64,000 nucleotides of DNA from Diphasiastrum complanatum (lineage: Eukaryota > Streptophyta > Lycopodiopsida > Lycopodiales > Lycopodiaceae): the NCBI GenBank assembly GCA_029204225.1, contig CM055095.1:33660590-33724589 (forward strand), in the 5' to 3' direction. Under the pieces are notes generated by a model. It saw nothing but the letters and a program-made list of their open reading frames with translations. It ran no database searches and had not been told where the DNA came from. Both the position numbers and the translations under genes were made by a program. Each line of letters begins with the position of its first letter. The first letter of the stretch is position 1. Shown piece by piece: positions 1 through 10,785 of this stretch.

Positions 1-2186
1 TCCAAGTCTACTTCTAGAGTGTTGACTCTAAGAAGGCAAATCTTTTCTTGTTTGCAAAAGAATGAAGAAAGTCCAAGTACTTTTGTTTTGAGAATGAAAG
101 CATTGAATGATGAGTTAGCTTGCATAGATGAAAGCATTAAGGAAGGAGAGCTTATTCAAGTGATTCTTAATGGCTTGTTGGATGCTCATGCTAACATTGT
201 TCAAAGTATTGCTATTCAAAAGACTTTGCCAAGTTTGATGGATCTTCAAGAGATCTTGATCAATGAGGAATATAGGCTTCAAGAAAGAGGTGGATCTACA
301 TCGACACTTCAAGAGGATGCTATGTTCACAAAGGGCAAATTCAAGGGCAAAACCAAAAGCAAGTGGTCTAAAGGGCAAGATCAAGTGGATGCTTCTTCAA
401 GTGGCAAAAAGAAGGATAGATCAAAGCTCAAGTGCTTCTATTGTGGCATCAAAGGACACTTTGCAAGTGAGTGCTACAAGGAGAAGAGAGATCAAGGAGA
501 CAAGCAAGGTAATCTTACTCTTGATGAGGATGGTTTGGATGTGCAAGATGCAAATGATGATGCTTTTGTGATGTCTTCATGTATGCTTGCTAATGATGGA
601 GATCTAGATCCTTGGTGGATTGATAGTGGAGCAAGTTCACACATGACCTTTCACAAAGAGTACTTCACTTCTTTAATGACATATGGAGATGACAAGAGGG
701 TGATCTACACGGCCAATGATGGTGAGTGTGCAATCAAAGGAATTGGCACAATTCCTATTTCTCTCTCTACAAATAGGAATGTTCATTTGGGAGATGTCTT
801 GTTTATTCCATCTATTACCAAGAATTTGCTTAGTGTGAGTCAAATGCTAAGTAAGGGCCTCAAGGTGGAGTTTGATAGAGATGCTTATTTAATCAAAAGG
901 AAGGATGTCTTGATTGGAAAAGGTAAAAGGCAAGGGAAGTTGTTCAAACTTGATGTTTGTGTTATTGCTAACCAAGTTGGATGTGTTGCAAGGGAGCAAA
1001 TTTCTATTCAAGAGGTTTGGCACAAAAGGATGGGACACCTCAACTTCAAGTCATTGGAGGTAATGGCAAGGAAGAAGGTTGTGATTGGTCTTCCAAGTTC
1101 CTTAAGTAATGACAAGCATGTTTGTGAGTCTTGTGCTTTGTCTAAGTCACATAGACTACCTTATACTAGATCTATTTTCAGATCTACAAAGCCTTTTCAA
1201 CTTGTACATTCGGATATTCATGGATTTACTACAATTAGCAATAGTGGAGTTAAGATGTATGTAACATTCATTGATGATTTTAGTAGATTTTGTTGGATCT
1301 ATCTACTAAAGAGCAAGGATGAAGTGTATGATGTCTTTGTCAAGTTCAAGAATGTATGGGAGAACCAATTTTTCAAAAAGATCAAGTGCTTAAGAGGTGA
1401 CAATGGTGGTGAGTACATATCTAACAAGTTCAAGGCCTTTTGTGATGAGCATGGGATCAAGAGAGAGTATACAACATCAAGAACTCCACAACAAAACGGA
1501 GTGGCTGAAAGGAAGAATTGGACTTTATGTGAAAGTGCTAAAGCTATGAAGTTAAGTGCTAATCTTGACAAACCATTTTGGGATCAAGCTTTGTTGTGTG
1601 CCGATTTCTTGTGCAATAGGTGGCCGAGTGCTATTTTGGATGGAAGGACACCTTTTGAGATGCTATTCAAGAGGAGACCGAGTGTCAACTTTCTATGAAC
1701 CTTTGGATGCACATGCTATGTCAACATTACTCTTGATGATAGGACCAAGGAGGATCAATCTTCAAGAAGAGGTATTTTTGTTGGATATAGTGAGGTGAGT
1801 AAAGCCTACAAAGTTTACATTCCTTCTACTAGCAAAGTGATTGTTGGTAGAGATGTCATTTTTGATGAGGGGAACATTCCAAAGGTGTCTTCAATCATGA
1901 TTGATGGTAAAGTAGATGGTTCTAATATTCTTGATGTTGATGAGAAGGATCCTACTTTGGATGGTGGTGATGATGGACCTTCATCAAGTCAAAAGCCAAG
2001 GAGAACATCAAGAGAAAGACAAGTACCTTCAAGGCTCACATATGATCAAAAGGGTAAGCAAGTAGTTTTTGGAAATTATGTTGCTTTTCTAACCTCTTTG
2101 GATGAGCCTACAAGTGTAGATCAAGCAAGGAAAGAAGAGGAGTGGATCCAAGCAATGGATCTTGAATATCAAGCTCTTATGAAGAG
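1..2186 (+). pseudogene. copia gag-protease-integrase and beginning of RT, element A
   Basis: One reading frame runs through this stretch and is broken by a single in-frame TGA at 1696-1698. In order it shows the Gag capsid-like part, a CX2CX4HX4C zinc knuckle (433-474, CFYCGIKGHFASEC), the aspartic protease DSG motif (622-630), the HHCC pre-integrase region (around 1018-1160), and the integrase core with Asp in HSD (about 1210), Asp in GDNGGEY (about 1398) and Glu in GVAERKN about 35 residues later. After the TGA the same frame continues into the GKQVVFGNYVAF linker and the first RT residues (EEEWIQAMDLEYQALMK). The product would package and integrate element cDNA in the cytoplasm and nucleus. 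The premature stop sits just after NFL, upstream of the conserved TFGC segment. Confidence 0.92.
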
Positions 2187-3253
2187 TGAAACAACTTTTG
2201 GAGGATCTTCTTGTGTACATAGAGCTATGCAAGTGGATGGATGTTATCTTGCTGTAAAATCAAGTAATGGATCTGGAAAACAAAGTTTGTTCAATGAATT
2301 TGATAGTCAAGTTGAAGATCAAGAGGTTGATCTCAAAGCGCTTCAACTAGTCAAAAGGGAAGTTGGCAATTTGGAGCTAGTCAAGAACATCAAAGGAGAG
2401 GTAATTGGCAAAGGTGTTATGGATCTGTTTTTGCAGCATATTGAAGACTCAAGTAAGGTCAAAGGAGCAGCAAGGAAGTGTTGTTCAAGCTTACTTTACT
2501 TGTTCTATCTCATGTTTGAGCAATTTCATGTGGATGTGTGCAAATTGTCAAGATATGGTAAAACTAGTTACATTGGTGAGCATTGTTTTGATGCTGGATT
2601 TGTACTAGCATTATTGGCTGATTTTGTTGATGGAAATGAAGCTATTGGAGGTTCATTATGTCACTCATCCATGGCTAAGTTCTCAAGTGTTGAGCTACTT
2701 GGTGCCAATACTTGGAGATTGTCATTTTTTGGTGAATTCATGGTCATTTTTTTGTGTCAAGTAGATCTTGAAGATGGACTAGTGCAAACTACTTGGTTTA
2801 TGGAGTCATGTGTGGATTTGCATCATCTATGTACTCACCTACTCATGGAATTCAAGGTTTGATAGTTTCTTGTGGCAAGATGAAGATGGAGGCTCATTCA
2901 TGGAGTATCATGGTGGATACAAGGCAACAAAGGACAAAGGAGGAGGAGACATGCAAGCAAAAGTTGATCACTCACATTTATTGTTTGTTTGCTGTATTTT
3001 TCCAGAGAGTTCAGAGTTGGAAGCATGGTGGAATCATCTCACTTACATTCTATTTGATTCTTCATGTTCTAGTCACATTTTTACATGTAAAATTGATGTA
3101 AGAAATAGTGAAGCATCCCAAGTGGACACTATTCTCTATATCAATTATGGTTGTTTCTATTTTGAGCATTACATGATCATTGAAATAAGGTCTATTCTTA
3201 GGAAGAAGATCATTCTCATCATGGATCAAAGTTCTATTGGCAAAAACTATGCT
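2187..3253 (+). pseudogene. Foreign (cargo) segment replacing RT in element A
   Basis: After LEYQALMK the sequence stops resembling copia RT. Element B at the same point continues as RT (about 46312-47204, near 893 bp); here about 1067 bp of other sequence takes its place. It aligns with the 3' half of the cargo in element C (minus strand, roughly 49985-49090), sharing blocks such as GSGKQSLFN, NLELVK, KGEVIGK, KVKGAARKCCSSLLYLFYLMFE and DGNEAIGGSLCH. The frame is open from the pol part to 2862 and then breaks. Relative to C it carries about 170 extra bp near 2693-2866. Homology to pol resumes at about 3254 (aggagcattggaagctagg). I recognise no known domain. It has hydrophobic stretches but no copia RT motif such as YVDD. 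Confidence 0.8.
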
Positions 3254-3843
3254 AGGAGCATTGGAAGCTAGGAAAGCGAGTTTTGAGGTACATCATTGGA
3301 ACTCGAGATTTTGGCATATTGTATGAGGGATCATCACCTAATCTTTTTGGATTTTCAGATTTGGACTATGCTGGAGATGTAATGGATAGGAAATCCAGTA
3401 GTTCTTATTGTATTTTCATAGGTGATGGAGCTATATCATGGATGTCAAAGAAACAAGCCACTATCTCATTGTCATCTAGTGAGGCCGAGTACAAAGCTCT
3501 TACACATTGCACAAAGGAGATGGTATGGATCAAGAGGATGATCAAGGATCTTCACTTGCTGGATTTTTCAGAGAGCCCAATCATCTTTTGTGACAAACAA
3601 TCAGCCCAAAGAATGGCATCCAATCCTATCTTTCATGCTAGGAGCAAGCATATTGAGATACAATATCATTTTGTGAGCGAGCGAGTCATTGCAAAGGAGG
3701 TGGAGCTTCAACATGTGTCTTCAAGGGAATGTGTAGCTGATATCTTCACCAAAGCATTGGGAAAAGACTTGTTCATGAAGCATAGGACTTCACTTGGTGT
3801 ATTATCAAATTCTATGCTAAAACTAGTTGAAGAGGGAGTGTGA
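3254..3843 (+). pseudogene. copia RT tail and RNase H, element A
   Basis: This is the pol C-terminus: YAGD near 3369, ISWMSKKQATISLSSSEAEY near 3435-3490, the FCDKQSA segment near 3588-3606, and KHIEIQYHFVSERV and VADIFTKALGK towards the end. These are the usual copia RNase H landmarks. Unlike element B, this copy keeps the CDKQSA stretch. The frame ends ...LVEEGV with its TGA at 3841-3843, inside the first bases of the LTR, so the LTR supplies the pol stop codon. It is separated from the upstream frame by the foreign segment and cannot be made as part of an intact polyprotein. Confidence 0.88.
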
Positions 3844-4488
3844 AAGATTCAACTAGTTTCATCACATTTTGCAATATTTTCATATTTGGCATATTGAGGC
3901 CAAAACTTGTTTTAGACTTAGAGGTTGATTTTTCAAAGTTCATTAGTCTAAATTTCATTTGAATAAACACTTTTTGAAAGTGTGGGAAAGATAGAATGCA
4001 AGTTTGAGTAGATTCAACTTGAATAAGTTGGGTACATTGAATCTAGACCCAAAATTGGTAGGGTTAGCATTTTGGTGAGAAAGCCAAGTGGCCAAATAGG
4101 GTTTGGACCTGTTATAAAAGGATGTAACTCGTGGAGAGTGTCATCTTCTCTCTTCTCTATCTCATTTCATGCTTATACATGGTTCTCTTGGGTTCTACTA
4201 TCCATTGGTGCAGTATCTTGGTGATTGCTTGCAATTCTATGTGTAGAATGATCTATATTTGTTATTTTTGGATCCACACGTGTGAAATACAGTAGCTTGC
4301 TGGTTTTGTATGGATAGCAACAGTATATAATCATTTCATTCAAGTTTGATCAAGTTCTATTAGTGTTTGCATCTCAAATTGTGTGTAGATGCTGATTTTT
4401 CTACATTGGTGAAATTGGTAGTGTATTTCTCTTTCTAACCAAAGATCATTCAAGTAGATTGGATCTTAAGGATCTGAAATCTTTCACA
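3839..4488 (+). repeat. 3' LTR of element A
   Basis: The 650-bp LTR begins TGTGAAAGATTC and ends ATCTTTCACA, giving the TG...CA ends of copia LTRs. It is closely similar to the two LTRs of element B (42714-43362 and 47704-48353). A TATA box (tataaaa) lies at 4113-4119 and the palindrome CACACGTGTG at 4275-4284, 162 bp downstream. The purine-rich primer tract is at 3829-3838. Confidence 0.93.
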
Positions 4489-5845
4489 TTTAGCTCCACC
4501 CATGCAAAAGAATATCAAGATTTAGTAATATGCTACTTCGACTTTTCCTAGGGAGGAGCATATCTAGAAGTGGAGGCCAAGTCCCTCCCAAATTAGAAGG
4601 GTTCCTGCTATAACCATGTGCACAATCCAAGATTTATTCATCACCGTTGGATGGCAAGGGGACATGCTATAGTTTCCACTTCACTTAAAAATACATTGAC
4701 CCTGTTGTCATATAGCTTTAGTGTGTAGTACATAGAGTGCAATCGATCACTTGATCTAGATTTGCCTAGGAATTAATGAGACGAGTTTTGGTTTGAGGTG
4801 GCCAAACCGGGCCGATTTCAAAACATAGTAGCATTCTTAAGTTTTTCTTAGCAAGTCTATTTTTTATTTCAATAAGATTGTGTTTAATTTTTCACAATTG
4901 CATGCAACATTTTGTGAAGTGCAAAATTTGTGATTATTGACCAATGGATGCGTGACTACTATGTGCTATATACTAAGTCCTTTTATGAGCTACTACATGT
5001 CATACAATGCATCCTCAAACTAGGACAAATACCCAATTTAATTCGAAGGATGTTACACCTATTATGCTTGGATGTAAAGGTGATGAATCATTAGCTATAA
5101 CATAAGAAATGGAGAACACTTATGCTAATGGTAGGAAGTGTAGGTGATAGCATACACAATCACATTCATTTATAATAGGAGGCCCATTGAAAATGATGAA
5201 AGTAGGAGGAGGAAAAGACTTTTCTCTCTCTCAATCTCTATCCTTGCAAAATCATACAAAGGTCCACATAAGTAATTTGCAATGGCCTTTTATAGACAAA
5301 ACTTGGTTAAGGATTTTGGGGCCCATCCCTAAGTAGCCACCATCCAAAACCATGTGCCTAATAAATTGACTTTTAGCAAGATTTTACGTTGAAATCATAT
5401 ATTAATGATTAATACTCCAATTTGATACTTGGGCCTAGTTTACCATTTATTTTACATGCCTTTGCCATTCGAGTACAATAATGGACCAACTATGGTGCCT
5501 AACTTTACATTGGTAATCCTATTCGGCAGTTGTTTGCATTATTTATGAACATAGCCATGCTTTTCTAGTTGTTGGCATTAAATCAAACTACAAGGTCCAA
5601 CTCGTTATTTGTCCAATGGCTCATCCACTGCTTCTTGAGTTCTTGAATTGGCTACATGATTCTAGAGTGGTGTCGTTATTTTATTTTTTTGTTGATGCTC
5701 TTAATTTTCACCAAAAGTCTTGATTTTGCATTTGTTATTGACTTCCTCATATGACGTGATTCTAGAAGTCCCATTGTAGATTATTGAGGGAATCTTGTAA
5801 CATTTCCCCTGTATGAGTCTGGTGCCAATTCCTTTGCACTTGAGT
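4489..5845. other. No gene recognised; AT-rich intergenic sequence
   Basis: No coding similarity and no long frame is visible on either strand. There is a short CT-rich run near 5223-5243. The texture suggests old, unrecognisable repeat debris, and I see no feature I can support. Confidence 0.6.
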
Positions 5846-6300
5846 AGAGGCTACTTATCTCTATAGTAGATTTTTGACAACTTTTGCTATGCTTAGGGGC
5901 ATGTCTTGGGTTTGTCAGTTATTATAGCATATATTGGGCCTAGTCAGTTGGACAGGTGCCGATTTAGTTAGATGACACTTGTGGAGCCCATGCAGTTTGG
6001 GGCTTTTGCTATATGCACAATGTTTCCTAGTTATTTATTAACTTTGGTTGTACCATCTTAGAGAGATTGAGGTGATTGTCATTGCAGCCTGCATACTACG
6101 CTAGACCTTCAGAAAGTTAACATGTTATCATTGCAGGGATGCACAATTTGGTGGAGCTATCGTCGGCGTCTTTCACCAAGAAAGTTATCACGTGAAGCAT
6201 CTCAAGAGAGAGGACTCTGTAAGAGGTATAGGAAGTCCAGATGGAAGGAGGCAGTGAAGTTCCTTCGATCTGATCTATAGGTAAACAATCAGCAATGTCG
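5846..6300 (+). repeat. LTR end and leader fragment, family L copy 1
   Basis: This stretch is a diverged direct copy of 13178-13660. Shared blocks include ggggcatgtc, gacaggtg, catgcagttt, acaatgtttc, a ggtggagctat block, gtctttcacca, gcatctcaagagagaggact and agttccttcgatc. In copy 2 a primer-site-like tggtatcgaagc lies between the two halves; here the same place reads tgttatcattgcag. The left half therefore looks like an LTR end and the right half like a 5' leader of an LTR retrotransposon. Boundaries are approximate. Confidence 0.55.
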
Positions 6301-7564
6301 AACTAAAATAGTTTTGGAAGAATTCTGTGAGAATTTAAAAATTACAGTTTTCGGTCATTTTCGGGAAAGCTATTGAAATTGGCTTCTTTATATTCATTAT
6401 ATGGACAACCATTTGGCACAACTGAACTTGTAGATGGTCTACAAAGAAAGCTATTAATCTAGATAAGTCAATTCAATTTTCTGTATTAGTATTGCAGCAA
6501 GGATGCTAATGGCAGGGTGCAGGTCATTTGGTTTGAACCATGGAAGATCTCATAGATTCACTAGGAGTGATAATGGCATGCATTTACGTGAGGAACTTAA
6601 TCGTGACTTTGGAGTTCACATCTCAATGTATTCACAGAGAATGATCTTGATATTGTTCAGGAAGGTAGCTTTGGAGCTTGCTATCAAGTGGCACTATTGG
6701 AATAGTTGCTCATATCCTAAAAACTAGTGATGGAATTGGGAATACATGGTATGGATTAGATTGTAGGATGCTCAGATGGTCATCAGATCAATCCACCCAT
6801 TCAATTGAGATGTATCCGAGCACCTCACCCCTGAGCCATGGCAATTGAATATTTGAGGAGAGGAGAGAAACTGGAAACCTAGAATTTGAAAGCTTGGGAT
6901 GGAGGAGGGTGTGTCCCTACCCATATACATAGGGATAAGAAATTTGTGCACACACCCATGCAACCTTCCATGCAATCCATCTAAACATAGGTCCCATATC
7001 CCATGCAATCCTCATGCATATAGTTGTCACAAGCCATGTACTGCTCCAAATGACTCCATAACAATGTGTGGGTCCTCTCAAGATTATTACTTACAAACTG
7101 GCCTTGAAAGAGAATTGAATTGAGGCATAACCAACAATCTCAAACACTGAAGGGTCGGTCCACCATATTAGAACTATTCCATGTCCTTAGCTAAATATGG
7201 TTGAGTTAGAATAAAAGTAGAGTTGTTGTGTAACTGTATTGTGGGTCCTATAAGTGGATTAGGACTAGTTGGCCTCGTCACGAGGCAAGTCAAAGAGACA
7301 TGCATCCCGTCAACAGAAACCTGAGCCATGCATGGGTTGCCATAGTGAAAAACCATATGTATAGTGTATTTTGGTTTTCGGAGTGGAAAACACTTTTTGT
7401 CTATGTTACTATGTTGTATGATTTGTAATCCTGTTTGGAGCAAATTTTAACTTGGTCTCAGATCCATATAGGGACAGTGTAGTCGTTGAAGAGAGCTTTG
7501 TGAGAATAGCTTTTCTAAGAGTTCACGGCGGTCTGAGAGCGAAAAGTGAAGCACCGGTGCACAG
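6301..7564. other. No gene recognised
   Basis: Only short frames are present and none resembles a known protein. The sequence at 6503-6727 has a faint retroelement flavour (near 6535-6560) but too little to call. Nothing else can be supported here. Confidence 0.5.
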
Positions 7565-7645
7565 TTTCCTGGCATAGGAGGCTTTCCAAGCTCAGTAGAG
7601 AATTTCTGGCATACGGAGGCTTGCCAAGCTCAGTAGAGGGTTTCT
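7565..7645. repeat. Short tandem duplication, period about 38 bp
   Basis: Two adjacent copies of a unit containing ggaggcttnccaagctcagtagag follow each other at about 7565 and 7603, with a few substitutions between them. Confidence 0.8.
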
Positions 7646-7954
7646 GAGCCTATGCATAGCAACAGACAATGATAGAAATGGACAAAATTTTTTAAAGAGA
7701 CAATTGGTTTCTTGAAGAGTCCGGGCAAGGGTTGTGATTTTTTTGAAAAATGGTGATATTTTTGCCAATTATGTACCGATTTGAATGTTGTAAGGATAAA
7801 GAGGTGGCTGAAGTCAGTGGTTGATCAGGCACGAAGAGATTCCGAGATTTCTATCAGATTTCTCACACATTCCAAGAATACAGATTCATTCAAAAAATGT
7901 CGGAAGAGGAGGAGAAAGCATAGCTTGTAGTGGCAAGAGCAGCTCCTATGCCAA

Positions 7955-9060
7955 CAACCCAGGCAGAAGCTTGGCCCGTAAGTCTCTCTTGACGGTAGTA
8001 AGTCTGTTAGAGGCCTTAGTAGCAGTGGAACGCTTCTTAGTGATAGTTGCAGCAGGTACCCCTGTAGGCTGGGCAGCTGAAGGAGCCATTCGCGAATCTA
8101 GGCTAGTGCGGGCTGCCATGGATAGCTAGGGCGCTGATGTAGACGAAGGCATTAGCCCCTATGGAGAGGCAAGGGGTGGTTGCAGCAGAGCAAATAGTTG
8201 GCTCCTCAGGATAATCAGCCCATCAGGTCGTTTTAGTAGACCGAGGATTGGAGACATAGTGCATATCTGGGGGCATCTACATGTTGTTGAGGGCAACTGA
8301 GACCAGAGGCTCGTAGCAACAGAGGAGGACAACAAGGCAAAGGGCATTGAAGCCTACTGCCTGCTAGAAGAGTCATTTGCCAGCCTAGAAGCAAGGGGCA
8401 CCTCTTGAATTAAGACAAATAGTTTAACCGATTGCCGAGAGGGCCGGCTTACCCATGCAGGTGCAACCGAGAGTGTAGGCAACAAAGGAGGCAAAGTATA
8501 CACCACCTGACCAGCCTTCAAAGTCGACCTAGGCGGATTGGAAACCATTTCCCCTGGCAAGAAGGGAGTAGGCATGCATCGTAGAGGCAAGCATCGAGCA
8601 GGAAGGGGACAGTTTGCCACCACATGGCCATGATGACGACATTTGTAACAAGAATCTAGGAGCCCTTTGAAGATGACAGGTTGCACATAGGAACGATCAA
8701 CACAAAGGCAGTGAACATGCTCCACCAAGTATTGAGACAACTTCTAGAGAATGCAAGCGTGGATGTGAGGAGAAGGGTTGTGAGCTTTCCAAGGCTGCAA
8801 GAGAAGCACCTTCCCAATGTTGTCTAGAACCAAGTCTAAAGCTGGCAAAAACTTGGGGGGAAGAAGGGGAGCTCCACCCACACTGGGGCTTCCAACTGAG
8901 AAGTGTCATCAATGGAAAAGGAGTCAGTGTAGCAAGTTACGTACACCAGGTTCCCCCCAAAGAGGTAAGGCCCATTTGCAAGCACAGAATTGACCTTGAT
9001 AGCACTATCAAGAGTCTAGATGATCTGGTATCCGCAATTGCATGGCTCAAGTCTTGGCCT
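7955..9060 (-). pseudogene. DUF4283 plus zinc-knuckle protein, LINE ORF1-like, degraded
   Basis: Read on the minus strand from about 9060, frame fragments spell a DUF4283-like pattern: VLANGPYLFGGNLVYV, then APVWVELPFFPP and DNIGKVL. They are followed by a segment leading into a CX2CX4HX4C knuckle (CYKCRHHGHVVANC, about 8607-8650) and a proline/serine-rich tail; the last readable part (about 8118-7960) is basic and Ala/Thr-rich. DUF4283 with a CCHC knuckle is typical of ORF1 (nucleic-acid-binding, Gag-like) of plant L1-type LINEs and of related domesticated proteins. Several frame changes are needed to read it through, so this is a decayed copy. I see no endonuclease or RT downstream on the same strand. 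Confidence 0.6.
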
Positions 9061-9509
9061 CTTATCCTTTGAAGAATGTCCTCATTGTATTGCAAGAGAT
9101 GAAACTTCGAGAATTTAACCAGCATTGCCTCGTTAAGAAGTTTGCTACATCCTTCTACTATGGTGTCTCTCTTGCCCAAGGCACTCGTGGGAGAGTTCTA
9201 TGCTTGTTTCTCATGATTGGCAGGTGCTCTCCACTTCTTAAGTGTCCGCTTGAAGTACCATGTCTCTCGTGCAAATGTAGGGTCGAAGATTTCGTGTCGT
9301 AGTTGTTAGAAATCAATAATAAACTTCATTTTGTTATTGTTTACGATGTACATTAATGTTGACAGCTGCTACCAGTTGTAATTAGCCATAGGCTAGTATA
9401 TTAGTCTACTTGTAGGTTTTCTCTCTCTATCAGGGTTCATGGTTCATTTGTACATCTTACATTTAGTATGACTCAGGCTCAAAATCATCAATGGAAAACA
9501 AAGACATAG
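9061..9509. other. No gene recognised; possible old LTR scrap
   Basis: This is non-coding sequence. The part at 9300-9470, with tagtatattagtctacttg followed by a CT-rich run, resembles LTR U3/R texture, but no matching partner exists in the window. Confidence 0.35.
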
Positions 9510-9710
9510 TCTCGGAGCATCAGAAAGGCCAGGGCAGCATCAGACAGATTGAAAATCTGTTGAGTGGGGAGATTTTTACAGTACTTCCTAGTTGTTCTGA
9601 AAAGCACAGTCTTGGAGGCATCAAAAAGGCTAGGGCAGCATCAGACAGATTGAAAATCTGTTGAGTGGGGGAAATTTTTACAATACTTCCTAGTTGTTCT
9701 GAAAAGTGTT
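9510..9710. repeat. 101-bp tandem duplication with internal hairpin
   Basis: Two near-identical copies start about 9510 and 9611; for example gggcagca recurs at 9532 and 9633. Each copy contains cagattgaaaatctg, a 6-bp perfect stem around a 3-nt loop, followed by ttgagtgggg and cttcctagttgttctgaaaa. Few mismatches separate the copies, so the duplication is younger than its surroundings. Confidence 0.88.
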
Positions 9711-10105
9711 TGTGTGAGGTTTGCCAAGAAATCTCTCATTTGTTTGTTTGGGGTACTACAAATCATACTAAACAGTGTCTAGTACTGCCATTCAGAGTTC
9801 GGAGGCTTCATACTTTTCACATTACTGATCTCTGTCCTTTGAACGATCACACATTTCGAAATTTGTGCAAAGACCCTTGGCACTCTGTCGGTTTAGTAAA
9901 GTGAGCGCTTGGCTCGTTGCTGGTTGATCAAATACGTCGTTATGTCTTCCATAAAGGTGATTCTGCCAATATTTATCAAGTTCTTACTTGTGTGCAGGGA
10001 CTTGTGGATGCCGGTGATCCATCGTTGATCGATCCAAGCTTGAAAACGGCTCATCCAGGGGTGGCTCAGAAGGTCAGCTCGGTAATACACACGAGCGATT
10101 GGTAG

Positions 10106-10620
10106 CTAATCCTCCACGTGATCTGAGGCCAATGCCTTATCAGGATCAAAACAAATTGGTGGGAGAAAGAAATCCCACTTGGTCTCAATTCCCATCAGAT
10201 ATTCCATGTCCCGAGCATAAGTTGCTGCCACGTGGACTATTGGATCTGGACAATTGAAATACTTTGTGAAAAATTTGTTGAGAGCCCTTTGAGCATCTAT
10301 AGCCATTGTCCAGTCATACTCAGAGTTGATTTTTGGCCAATTGCAGTTGTTGAGCATGATTTTGTCCATTGGGGTGCCACATTCCGCCCATTTGGTTCGT
10401 CGTAGACATGGCTGAAAATGGGAGTTTACTCGAAGTTGCTGAGGACTTGTCACATAAGCCTTGATGGCCGCAGAGTCACGCTCAAAGTGCTACTGAAGCC
10501 ACTCTGGTTGTGATAAGAGGGGGGAGAGTGCCTGCAGCTTGTTTCCCTTGATACTTTACGCTGAAAATGATATCTGCCAACTGCCTCTTGAAGACTCGTG
10601 GGGATATTTGGATAAGAATT
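10106..10620 (-). pseudogene. Unidentified degraded coding sequence
   Basis: The minus strand has an open stretch of about 115 codons (10453-10106), with open frames extending upstream towards 10620 after a stop. Composition is protein-like, with motifs such as NNCNWPKINSEYDW, KFFTKYFNCPDP and MGIETKWDFFLPP. I do not recognise a family. Its place among transposon debris suggests a piece of a transposon-encoded or captured protein. No start codon or promoter can be assigned. Confidence 0.35.
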
Positions 10621-10785
10621 CGTTGATTTTCTTCTCCACGAACTTGGGGCGTCTGAAAGACAGAGGATTGAGATCGAGGTTAGCTCAAATGCTCAATGTC
10701 ATTGCTTATGGAGAAACTTTAACTAGCATAAACGAAAAGCATGGAAAATGGAAATAATAAGCAATCCACAACAATGGCATAAGCA

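Larger units (their letters stand above)
1..4488 (+). mobile_element. Chimeric Ty1/copia retrotransposon A (5' end outside window)
   Basis: The window opens inside the gag of a plus-strand Ty1/copia element; base 1 corresponds to about 44252 of element B, which is nearly identical outside its own deletions. Gag, protease, integrase and the first residues of RT run to about 2186, a foreign segment occupies 2187-3253, RNase H follows to 3843, and a 650-bp 3' LTR closes the element at 4488. A purine-rich tract lies at 3829-3838 just before the LTR. The 5' LTR and primer site are off the window, so no target duplication can be tested; the 3' flank is tttag. The copy cannot be autonomous because the RT catalytic core is absent. 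Confidence 0.93.

Noticed and set aside
115-384. Antisense ORFs over gag (also 44365-44634 and 51691-51903)
   Set aside because: They are mirror readings of strongly codon-biased gag on the opposite strand; no independent support.
7821-8129. Plus-strand ORF of 102 codons
   Set aside because: The opposite strand carries the tail of the DUF4283/zinc-knuckle gene, which explains the openness.
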